The notes under the pieces are model-generated. The model was not told the origin of the DNA and ran no database searches. It worked only from the letters and a program-made list of their open reading frames with translations. From the IMG/VR virus record IMGVR_UViG_3300021963_005690, positions 1 to 64,000 of that record: a stretch of 64,000 bases of DNA; one strand, given 5' to 3'. Both the position numbers and the translations under genes were made by a program. Below are positions 30,915-36,697 of the stretch, in pieces (the stretch's first letter is position 1; every line of letters begins with the position of its first letter). This DNA comes from a virus.

Positions 30915-30922
30915 TATTTAGT
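30915..30922 (-). promoter_or_regulatory. T4-type late promoter, leaderless spacing
   Basis: Minus strand ACTAAATA followed by C, ending 5 bases before ATG 30909. Confidence 0.7.
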
Positions 30923-30952
30923 CCTAAAGTTCATTGCTCTAACCTTCTATTT

Positions 30953-31037
30953 TGGTGCGAGTGCCCGGAATCGAACCGGGATGCCGTTAAGCGAGAGATT
31001 TTAAGTCTCTTGTGTCTACCTATTTCACCACACTCGC
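30953..31037 (-). tRNA. tRNA-Leu (TAA)
   Basis: 85 nt with long variable arm, anticodon arm GAGA-CTTAAAA-TCTC, encoded CCA. Confidence 0.93.
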
Positions 31038-31097
31038 ATTATTGTTATCATTATATATCATACAATGATTGTAGTCAAATAATTTGGTCAACTAACT

Positions 31098-31172
31098 TGG
31101 CGGTCCCAGCGGGTAACGATCCCGCTCCTCATGCGTGACAGGCATGTATGCGTCCATGAACACTTTGAGACC
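31098..31172 (-). tRNA. tRNA-Asp (GTC)
   Basis: 75 nt, acceptor GGTCTCA/TGGGACC, anticodon arm CATGC-CTGTCAC-GCATG, unusual D-stem GTGT/GCAT with two G-T pairs, G73 and encoded CCA. Confidence 0.88.
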
Positions 31173-31245
31173 TAACACTGAATAGGACACCCCTTTGGCC
31201 TAGGTCGTTTAAGAGTACGCCTGCCCAGCGACTCTCCTATATTCT

Positions 31246-31330
31246 TGGTGGAGATTACTGGGATCGAACCAGTCGTGCTATAAAGCGGCGGATTTACAAT
31301 CCACTGCATCACCATTGATGCTTCATCTCC
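31246..31330 (-). tRNA. tRNA-Tyr (GTA)
   Basis: 85 nt with long variable arm, anticodon loop TTGTAAA, acceptor GGAGAT/ATCTCC, encoded CCA. Confidence 0.9.
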
Positions 31331-31334
31331 AAGA

Positions 31335-31397
31335 TGAGTTACGGTTGCAAGACCTAGTGTCTCATTACTGAGAGAAGTGTCAGGGCGATGTAACTCA
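31335..31397 (-). ncRNA. possible structured RNA closed by an 8-bp stem
   Basis: TGAGTTAC (31335-31342) pairs with GTAACTCA (31390-31397); inside is a TCTCA-TTAC-TGAGA hairpin (31361-31374). It begins 4 bases from the tRNA-Tyr 5' end. The remaining spacer to 31596 shows a 7-bp CTATTTT/AAAATAG hairpin near 31566 and no gene. Confidence 0.4.
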
Positions 31398-31596
31398 AAA
31401 AATTAGTATAAGCTACTGGGTTCCACGCCAGCCCTTAATTGAGCGGTTACTCTGTCCATCTCTTTTATTCTAACGTCTGTGTGCAGAGAGATACTGCCTA
31501 TCAGATTCAGAGGATTTCCCTCGCTAACGGTCTTCTGCCACCGGAACTCTATCGCTATTCAAACGCTATTTTAACGAAAATAGTAACGGGATTCTT

Positions 31597-31671
31597 TGGA
31601 AGAGCATAGGAGAATCGAACTCCTCTTCTTAGGATGAAAACCTAATGTCCTAACCGATAGACGAATGCTCC
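31597..31671 (-). tRNA. tRNA-Glu (TTC)
   Basis: 75 nt, anticodon arm TTAGG-TTTTCAT-CCTAA, acceptor GGAGCAT, encoded CCA. Confidence 0.92.
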
Positions 31672-31672
31672 A

Positions 31673-31800
31673 TGTTATTAGTTTTGCTGACGCACTATTT
31701 GCTATGCTCAACGGAATTGCCAGCTGGACGTACCGTTTATATACATAGTTAGTTAGAGTTGACGTTTACTCAGGCGCTTACATCAGCAAAACTAATAACA
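31673..31800 (-). ncRNA. structured RNA candidate closed by an 18-bp perfect stem
   Basis: TGTTATTAGTTTTGCTGA (31673-31690) is the exact complement of TCAGCAAAACTAATAACA (31783-31800), enclosing 92 bases. It starts one base from the tRNA-Glu 5' end. No open frame crosses it plausibly. T4 encodes two stable non-tRNA RNAs in its tRNA cluster, which is the closest precedent. Confidence 0.6.
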
Positions 31801-32095
31801 CACTATATGAAAACACACTATGGGAACTACACTTCTAATATAAGACCGTCTCTTATATTTTTAGTTTTGTCATTACTTCCTACATACTCCGTCGCTTCTC
31901 CAGAGCCTAAGCCCCTATTTCATGTACTTAGCTTGAGCGTGGGCGGCCCCACAGTCCTCGCCTTAAGTACCTAACGGTGTAGGTAACCCTTAATATGTTT
32001 ACATATAGTCCCTGTAACTTAAACAGGGCTATATGATAACTTAACTTTTTAAAGAACTCTTTGCAACTGACTCTATCGTTTGTTGCTATGTGTCT
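31801..32095. other. non-coding spacer with three hairpins
   Basis: No gene supported. It holds a 9-bp stem AATATAAGA/TCTTATATT (31837-31859) followed by a T-run on the plus strand, a GTACTTA/TAAGTAC stem (31924-31930, 31964-31970) enclosing a GTGGG/CCCAC hairpin, and a 13-bp stem with one bulge, CATATAG-t-CCCTGT with ACAGGGCTATATG (32002-32035). Confidence 0.5.
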
Positions 32096-32124
32096 ATTAT
32101 AACACCGTTTTGATTAATTGTCAA
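32096..32124 (-). promoter_or_regulatory. sigma70-type early promoter (perfect consensus)
   Basis: Minus strand TTGACA (32119-32124), 17 bases, TATAAT (32096-32101). Reads into the tRNA-Glu half of the array. Confidence 0.87.
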
Positions 32125-32177
32125 ATTCTTTTTTGTGTCTCTGTTTCCAAGAACTTCTTCAATCAATCTATACATAG

Positions 32178-32206
32178 AGTATAGCACTATTTGGATTTAT
32201 TGTCAA
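32178..32206 (-). promoter_or_regulatory. sigma70-type early promoter
   Basis: Minus strand TTGACA (32201-32206), 17 bases, TATACT (32178-32183). Tandem with the promoter at 32096. Confidence 0.83.
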
Positions 32207-32235
32207 ACTATTAGTTGTTGTAAATAAACAACATT

Positions 32236-32310
32236 TGGTCCGGGGTACAGGAATCGAACCTGTATTGACTGCTTAGAAGGCAGCTGTATTATCCATTATA
32301 CTAACCCCAG
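32236..32310 (-). tRNA. tRNA-Arg (TCT)
   Basis: 75 nt, anticodon arm CTGC-CTTCTAA-GCAG, acceptor CTGGGGT/ACCCCGG, encoded CCA. Confidence 0.92.
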
Positions 32311-32331
32311 ATAAATTTTCAACTTGTCTCT

Positions 32332-32360
32332 ATTGAAGTAGAATTTTGATTTATTGTCAA
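32332..32360 (-). promoter_or_regulatory. sigma70-type early promoter, weaker -10
   Basis: Minus strand TTGACA (32355-32360), 17 bases, TTCAAT (32332-32337). Reads into tRNA-Arg(TCT). Confidence 0.65.
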
Positions 32361-32366
32361 CCTATT

Positions 32367-32374
32367 ACTAAATA
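32367..32374 (+). promoter_or_regulatory. T4-type late promoter, leaderless spacing
   Basis: ACTAAATA ending 5 bases before ATG 32380. Confidence 0.7.
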
Positions 32375-32379
32375 TCTCT

Positions 32380-33009
32380 ATGATATCATTGTTAAACTTA
32401 CCCAAACCATCTAATGCGGTGTTAGATATGGTCACTCATAACATCAATACATTACAAATAAACAACTCCTCAAAAAAATATTTTGATGGTTCTCAACACA
32501 ATAAAATGAACTGTATTGCAGGTCAAACCTTTGTATGCGATATTCCTATATATTTACAACTTTTTAAAGAGTTTAAATTTTATATTACTGATAGATTTCA
32601 AGCTAGTATTGGCATATTTAAAAATGTTGATACTAGTAAACTATCGTACTTGCCACCGCATATTGATAATGTACGAACACTAAGTTTAAATTATGTTATT
32701 AGTGAAGGAGGAAAAAATGTATTGACTACTATGTACAAAACTACTGCACAAAACGTAACTAAAAGTGCTATTCAAATGGAACTATATGACAATTTAGAAA
32801 TAGATGTTGCAGTAAAAACAGTTGCTAATAACTGGTATGCAATAGATATTCAAAACTATCATAGTGTTGACCATATTGAAAATCAACGTGTTATTCTAAC
32901 GTTAAGTTTTAATCATATAAACTATGATTATTTTACAAGCAAATATGAACATTTGCTTGTAAAAGATTGGCTCCCCAGGATGGGATCGAACCACCGACAC
33001 CCTGATTAA
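32380..33009 (+). CDS. 2OG-Fe(II) oxygenase-like protein
   Basis: A 209-residue frame. The core carries PPHIDNVRTLSLNYV (His94, Asp96), GGKNVLTTMYK and a late NYHSVDHIENQRVILTLSF with candidate distal His161/His165 and Arg170. It shares the HID...GGKNV...H...R plan of 29177. The final ~14 residues (WLPRMGSNHRHPD) are the complement of tRNA-Asn, so the native C-terminus was probably replaced or truncated when the gene was placed against the tRNA. Confidence 0.62.
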   Translation: MISLLNLPKPSNAVLDMVTHNINTLQINNSSKKYFDGSQHNKMNCIAGQTFVCDIPIYLQLFKEFKFYITDRFQASIGIFKNVDTSKLSYLPPHIDNVRTLSLNYVISEGGKNVLTTMYKTTAQNVTKSAIQMELYDNLEIDVAVKTVANNWYAIDIQNYHSVDHIENQRVILTLSFNHINYDYFTSKYEHLLVKDWLPRMGSNHRHPD

Positions 33010-33043
33010 CAGTCAGGTGCAACTGCCGCTGTGCTACTGGGGA
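32968..33043 (-). tRNA. tRNA-Asn (GTT)
   Basis: 76 nt, anticodon arm CCTGA-CTGTTAA-TCAGG, acceptor TCCCCAG, encoded CCA. Confidence 0.93.
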
Positions 33044-33050
33044 ATAAATT

Positions 33051-33130
33051 TGGGGCAGGGTTCAAACCTACCGCGTTACATACCGTTATCGTTGTAACTC
33101 TGCACTATGTTATAGCCATTGTGTGCCTGC
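33051..33130 (-). ncRNA. tRNA-like or degenerate tRNA element
   Basis: Reading the minus strand, GCAGG at the 5' end can pair with CCTGC before a terminal C-CCA, and a T-arm-like GTAGG-TTTGAAC-CCTGC lies at the 3' end, but the two pairings exclude each other and no normal anticodon arm is seen. A similar TAGGTTTGAGTCCCTG stretch occurs near 34741-34760. Could be a decayed tRNA. Confidence 0.35.
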
Positions 33131-33137
33131 GTTTTCT

Positions 33138-33212
33138 TGGTGCCCCAGGTTAGAATCGAACTAACTACCTACCGCTTACAAGGCGGGTGCTCTACCAGTG
33201 AGCTACAAGGGC
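33138..33212 (-). tRNA. tRNA-Thr (TGT)
   Basis: 75 nt, anticodon arm CCGC-CTTGTAA-GCGG, encoded CCA; one T/T mismatch in the acceptor stem. Confidence 0.92.
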
Positions 33213-33237
33213 ATTGTTTATTTAATAGTATTATACA

Positions 33238-33798
33238 CTAGCTTAATAATATTCTACTATGTTTTGGAACACCTGCTAACAAATATTCCATTTGGTCAGC
33301 AAGAATTGTTCTATGTTGTAGAATCATATTCTCGTAGTGATTAGGTACATAAGGTGTATATAGTAATTCCATACGCACTTCTTTCAAACTCTTATGTCCT
33401 TTTTTGCTGTTACAATCTTTACATGCTGTAACAACATTCATCCAAGTGTTTTCACCGCCCTTACTTCTAGGGACAATGTGGTCACGACTTAATAGATGAT
33501 AGTTAGGAAAGTGTTCGCCGCAATAAGCACATACATGTCTATCACGACCAAACAATGTTTTATTAGTTAGTGCTACACATGAGTGTTTGTATGGATTAAA
33601 TCCGTGACCTTTGATAGCAATGATACTACTAGCTTCTAAGTAACTTAGTGTACCGTCATTTTGTATGCCACCACGATATCTAGCCACAATATTACCCATT
33701 GACCATGCTATGGCATCTTTTGCTTTATAGGTAATTGCGTCATCATTTGAGATCCATTGCCGGGGAACTCCCGAGATATCTAGTGCTAATACTGACAC
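33238..33798 (-). CDS. HNH endonuclease of bacterial type
   Basis: A 186-residue protein starting at a GTG (AAGGAGTTT before it). The N-terminal half (MSVLALDISGVPRQWIS) and the C-terminal HNH core (RDRHVCAYCG, LLSRDHIVPRSKGGENTWMNVVTACKDCNSKKG) match a family common in proteobacterial genomes, notably Burkholderiales, rather than typical T4 homing enzymes. Both zinc Cys pairs and the catalytic D-H are present. Likely host-derived. Confidence 0.88.
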   Translation of the reverse strand: MSVLALDISGVPRQWISNDDAITYKAKDAIAWSMGNIVARYRGGIQNDGTLSYLEASSIIAIKGHGFNPYKHSCVALTNKTLFGRDRHVCAYCGEHFPNYHLLSRDHIVPRSKGGENTWMNVVTACKDCNSKKGHKSLKEVRMELLYTPYVPNHYENMILQHRTILADQMEYLLAGVPKHSRILLS

Positions 33799-33818
33799 GA
33801 CAAACTCCTTAAAAAAAA

Positions 33819-33826
33819 GATAAATA
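33819..33826 (+). promoter_or_regulatory. T4-type late promoter variant
   Basis: GATAAATA, 22 bases before ATG 33849; the leader contains AAAGGG. Confidence 0.6.
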
Positions 33827-33848
33827 AGTATATCACAAAGGGTACACT

Positions 33849-34514
33849 ATGTCTATTTACACAGGTAACAATTATAGAAAAATTTATGAGTCACACTTTG
33901 GTCCCATACCAAAAGACGACCAGGAAAGATCATATGAAATACATCACATTGATGGTAATCGCAAAAATAATGACCCTTCAAATCTACAGTGCCTCGCTAT
34001 TCAAGAGCATTATAACATACATTTTAATCAATCAGATTGGGGCGCATGTTATTTAATTGCTAGAAAAATGAAACTGTCGCCAGAAGAATTGTCAACCTTA
34101 TCTAAAAAAGTTAATCAACAAAGAATACAAACAGGCGAACATCAATTCTGTGGGGATAAGAACCCGCAAAAACAAGAATATAATCGTATTAAATCATCTA
34201 AGAAGATGAAAGCACAATATGAAACAGTTTGGAAAAATAATCCTGAAAACAAAAAAATGCGCTCAGTGTGGGGCAAAAAAGGTTCTGAATTTATGAAGTC
34301 TGCTGAAGGTAGATTACTGGCTTCTAGCAAAACACAATCAAAAAATCCAAATTACGACCATACGATTCTCACATTTGAACACACTGAAACAAATACACAA
34401 TTCACAGGAACTATGTACGACTTTAGAACAAAATTCATGTTACGACAGTCATCAGTGAGTATGGTTGTTGCCGGTAAGCGACAAACAGTTTCTGGTTGGA
34501 AACTTGTCATCTGA
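33849..34514 (+). CDS. HNH homing endonuclease
   Basis: A 221-residue protein. The N-terminal YEIHHIDGNRKNNDPSNLQCL is the HNH core without zinc cysteines (H-H-I-D-G-N-x-x-N-D). The middle is basic (NUMOD-like), and the C-terminal TMYDFRTKF...SMVVAGKRQTVSGWKL resembles the DNA-binding modules of T4-type mobile endonucleases. Placed between HNH 33238 and tRNA-Arg. Confidence 0.85.
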   Translation: MSIYTGNNYRKIYESHFGPIPKDDQERSYEIHHIDGNRKNNDPSNLQCLAIQEHYNIHFNQSDWGACYLIARKMKLSPEELSTLSKKVNQQRIQTGEHQFCGDKNPQKQEYNRIKSSKKMKAQYETVWKNNPENKKMRSVWGKKGSEFMKSAEGRLLASSKTQSKNPNYDHTILTFEHTETNTQFTGTMYDFRTKFMLRQSSVSMVVAGKRQTVSGWKLVI

Positions 34515-34539
34515 CTGTCTACATTTATTTAATGCCAAG

Positions 34540-34614
34540 TGGCGGGTCCTGTAGGAATTGAACCCACATCCCGAAGTTCGAAGCATCGTATTCTATCCAT
34601 TGAACTAAGGACCC
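34540..34614 (-). tRNA. tRNA-Arg (TCG)
   Basis: 75 nt, acceptor GGGTCCT/AGGACCC, anticodon arm CGATG-CTTCGAA-CTTCG with one T/T mismatch, G73, encoded CCA. Confidence 0.87.
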
Positions 34615-34691
34615 GATAAAGGTGGGAGCCTAACTATCTTATTGTTAGTAAGCCTCGTTAGATTGTCTCGTATAGGCAAGTTTACACACCC

Positions 34692-34743
34692 GTCAATCAT
34701 ACTATAGTGTCATCACAGTTAACCCCACTGTGACTAGATTGAC
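34692..34743 (-). ncRNA. possible structured RNA, nested stems
   Basis: GTCAATC (34692-34698) pairs with GATTGAC (34737-34743), enclosing TCACAGT/ACTGTGA (34713-34719, 34727-34733). A CTAAC/GTTAG hairpin lies at 34630-34648. No gene in 34615-34774. Confidence 0.38.
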
Positions 34744-34774
34744 AGGGACTCAAACCTATCGTCTATCCCATAAC

Positions 34775-34848
34775 TGGCAGAGGGTACAAGAATCGAACTT
34801 GTGATCTCGGAATCAAAATCCGATGTTATGCCATTTAACTAACCCCCA
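34775..34848 (-). tRNA. tRNA-Gln (TTG)
   Basis: 74 nt, anticodon arm TCGGA-TTTTGAT-TCCGA, weak first acceptor pair as in Gln tRNAs, encoded CCA. Confidence 0.9.
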
Positions 34849-34856
34849 ATAATCTT

Positions 34857-34864
34857 GCTAAATA
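34857..34864 (+). promoter_or_regulatory. T4-type late promoter, leaderless spacing
   Basis: GCTAAATA ending 4 bases before ATG 34869. Confidence 0.68.
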
Positions 34865-34868
34865 ATTG

Positions 34869-35501
34869 ATGTTTAATATTACAAAAACCCCAATCTTAAT
34901 TATTTCATCACCTAGAACAGGAAGTTCAGTGTTAGGTTCATATCTACAAACTTTGTGTGACGTGCCTTACTTTAAAGAACCTGATTACACCGGCGGCAAA
35001 GAAATGACTGACTTTTATGATTATTTCTCTCAGTCAAAAAACTTTATTCTTAAATTCCATTATATCCATTTAAATAGATACAGAAGCGATATATCCAATT
35101 ATCTTATTGAAAATTCTTATAAAATAAGAATTAGAAGAAAAAATATTGTTGAACAAATTGCAAGTTTTTACATTGCGACTGAAAGAGATTTTAAGTGGCA
35201 TTTTAGAAACACCGATCAACTAAATTTAGTTGACACTCTTAACATTGATATAGCAAAAATTAAACAAAATATTTTATATATTAAATACGCAAATTATAGA
35301 TTAAACTCAGCACCTATTAAGTTTGATTTAGACTTATATTACGAAGACTTACCCAAAATAAATGATGTAAATTATTATATTGTTCCTAAACCTTCTAACT
35401 ATAATGAGTTGTTATCTACGATAACAGAATTGGTACCGCCACCTGGATTTGAACCAGAGACCTACGCCTTATCAAGGCGGTGCTCTACCACTGAGCTATA
35501 G
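34869..35501 (+). CDS. sulfotransferase-like protein
   Basis: A 210-residue protein with an N-terminal PAPS-binding loop ISSPRTGSSVLGSYL (PRTGSS at 15-20), as in Stf0-type sulfotransferases, and a later IRIRRKNIVEQIASFYIA with the Arg/Ser expected for 3'-phosphate binding. Such enzymes move a sulfuryl group from PAPS to sugars or lipids. An APS kinase-like domain at 61762 could supply PAPS. The last ~20 residues are the complement of tRNA-Ile, so the C-terminus is probably not original. Confidence 0.7.
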   Translation: MFNITKTPILIISSPRTGSSVLGSYLQTLCDVPYFKEPDYTGGKEMTDFYDYFSQSKNFILKFHYIHLNRYRSDISNYLIENSYKIRIRRKNIVEQIASFYIATERDFKWHFRNTDQLNLVDTLNIDIAKIKQNILYIKYANYRLNSAPIKFDLDLYYEDLPKINDVNYYIVPKPSNYNELLSTITELVPPPGFEPETYALSRRCSTTEL

Positions 35502-35505
35502 CGGT
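35431..35505 (-). tRNA. tRNA-Ile (GAT)
   Basis: 75 nt, anticodon arm CGCC-TTGATAA-GGCG, acceptor ACCGCTA/TGGCGGT, encoded CCA. Overlaps the 3' end of the sulfotransferase-like gene on the other strand. Confidence 0.92.
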
Positions 35506-35509
35506 GAAT

Positions 35510-35584
35510 TGGTGGATGTAAGTAGATTTGAACTACTAACCTATTCCGTATGAAGGAATTGCACTACCCTTGTGCTATACATCC
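35510..35584 (-). tRNA. tRNA-Met (CAT), elongator type
   Basis: 75 nt, acceptor GGATGTA/TACATCC (fully paired, so not an initiator), anticodon arm TTCC-TTCATAC-GGAA, encoded CCA. Confidence 0.88.
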
Positions 35585-35585
35585 A

Positions 35586-35662
35586 TGGGGTGCTTGATGG
35601 GATTTGAACCCACGCATATCGGAATCACAATCCGAGGTCTTAACCGCTTGACGACAAGCACC
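35586..35662 (-). tRNA. tRNA-His (GTG)
   Basis: 77 nt, with an extra 5' G opposite C73 as in tRNA-His, anticodon arm TCGGA-TTGTGAT-TCCGA, encoded CCA. Confidence 0.92.
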
Positions 35663-35668
35663 GTATAT

Positions 35669-35760
35669 TGGTAGAAACGGTGAGATTCGAACTCACGGGA
35701 CCATTGCTGATCCGTCTGATTTCAAGTCAGGTGCATTAAACCGGGCTCTGCCACGTTTCC
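35669..35760 (-). tRNA. tRNA-Ser (TGA)
   Basis: 92 nt with long variable arm, anticodon loop CTTGAAA, encoded CCA. Confidence 0.93.
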
Positions 35761-35768
35761 TTTTATTA

Positions 35769-35844
35769 TGGTAGGACCAGGGCGGTTCGAACGCCCGACC
35801 AACGGATTAAAAGTCCGCTGCTCTACCGACTGAGCTATGGTCCC
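35769..35844 (-). tRNA. tRNA-Lys (TTT)
   Basis: 76 nt, anticodon arm CGGA-CTTTTAA-TCCG, acceptor GGGACCA, encoded CCA. Confidence 0.93.
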
Positions 35845-35850
35845 ATATAT

Positions 35851-35927
35851 TGGTGCGACCGGAAGGACTTGAACCTCCGACTCCCTATTTCGTAGACAGG
35901 TACTCTAATCCACTGAGTTACGGTCGC
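35851..35927 (-). tRNA. tRNA-Arg (ACG)
   Basis: 77 nt, anticodon loop CTACGAA, acceptor GCGACCG/CGGTCGC, encoded CCA. Needs A34-to-inosine editing by host TadA. First tRNA of the array. Confidence 0.92.
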
Positions 35928-36046
35928 ATTCTAAAACACACATAGTACACTCTAGTCATCAAAGTTGCCCTCTTGGCCTTATTTTCCACTATGTATGCTT
36001 TAGAATGCCGTGTATCTCTACACGACATGATAGGGTCAATACCCTA
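35926..36046 (-). ncRNA. structured RNA candidate: two nested stems plus two hairpins
   Basis: GCATTCTAAA (35926-35935) pairs perfectly with TTTAGAATGC (35999-36008); inside, ACATAGT (35940-35946) pairs with ACTATGT (35988-35994). Then come CGTGTA/TACACG (36009-36024) and TAGGGT/ACCCTA (36031-36046). The outer stem uses the first two bases of tRNA-Arg, so it may form in the precursor before RNase P cleavage or compete with the tRNA fold. Confidence 0.5.
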
Positions 36047-36153
36047 CCCAGTAGTCTTACTAACATGTTGTCTCCATGCTTTCATATATACTGTCCGCCC
36101 ATTCTATACATTTTGCGCTGTATTACGGCTCTCGTTGCCTATTCACGCTGTCA

Positions 36154-36321
36154 TCAATCAGTGTAAGTCAGTTGGTTAACTTTCTTAGTAGCCTCATGAT
36201 GGACTCTAGCACGTTCAAGTTTATTTTCTATCAACTGTGCTACTTGTTCCTTAGTCAAAACATGATTGCTAAACCAATCTTGTTTGTTTTCAGAAGTTTT
36301 GTATTGTATCTGTTCATCCAT
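36154..36321 (-). CDS. possible small protein (55 aa)
   Basis: A 55-residue frame, MDEQIQYKTSENKQDWF then LTKEQVAQLIENKLERAR, charged and helical, so protein-like. However, its ATG lies in the spacer between the -35 and -10 of the promoter at 36303, so it could not be translated from that transcript; an internal TTG or read-through from 36625 would be needed. Confidence 0.35.
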   Translation of the reverse strand: MDEQIQYKTSENKQDWFSNHVLTKEQVAQLIENKLERARVHHEATKKVNQLTYTD

Positions 36322-36331
36322 TTATTGTCAA
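36303..36331 (-). promoter_or_regulatory. sigma70-type early promoter
   Basis: Minus strand TTGACA (36326-36331), 17 bases, TACAAT (36303-36308). Head promoter of the tRNA array. Confidence 0.82.
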
Positions 36332-36351
36332 ATCCTCTCTGTAAAAGCAAA

Positions 36352-36382
36352 AACCCCTGAGACTTTTTAGTTCCCAGGGGTT
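36352..36382 (-). terminator. rho-independent terminator
   Basis: AACCCCTG (36352-36359) and CAGGGGTT (36375-36382) form an 8-bp stem; in the minus direction it runs into TTTTTG. It closes the small unit starting at 36653. Confidence 0.82.
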
Positions 36383-36410
36383 AGATAAATGTAGTTATGA
36401 TGTTAACTTG

Positions 36411-36548
36411 TTACCTAGTCCCCGGGCCATGTTCTTGTGAATCATTATTGCCGCGAATACTTGTTGGATATGCTGGTACAAAGGATACACTGGCTAATGA
36501 CAGCCACTGTCCGGTATGTTTCAACATGTTACAAGTTTTATTCATCAT
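36411..36548 (-). CDS. possible small protein (45 aa)
   Basis: A 45-residue frame beginning MMNKTCNMLKHTGQWLSL, with both a sigma70 promoter (36625) and a late promoter (36556) in front and a terminator 29 bases after the stop. Composition is not strongly protein-like, so the unit could instead encode a small RNA. Confidence 0.4.
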   Translation of the reverse strand: MMNKTCNMLKHTGQWLSLASVSFVPAYPTSIRGNNDSQEHGPGTR

Positions 36549-36555
36549 AGTCTTT

Positions 36556-36563
36556 TATTTAGT
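36556..36563 (-). promoter_or_regulatory. T4-type late promoter variant
   Basis: Minus strand ACTAAATA, 7 bases before ATG 36548. Confidence 0.6.
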
Positions 36564-36624
36564 CCTGGTTTTAAATTAGTGTAAACAACGGATGTTTTTT
36601 ACACCTTTTCTCAATTCATGCTGA

Positions 36625-36653
36625 AGTATAGCACGGTTTTGAATTAATGTCAA
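36625..36653 (-). promoter_or_regulatory. sigma70-type early promoter
   Basis: Minus strand TTGACA (36648-36653), 17 bases, TATACT (36625-36630). The 5' leader it makes contains a GTGTAAA/TTTACAC hairpin (36579-36604). Confidence 0.82.
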
Positions 36654-36697
36654 ACTTTCGTTCGCCCATTTTTGCAATTATTTTTTAATACTTATTG

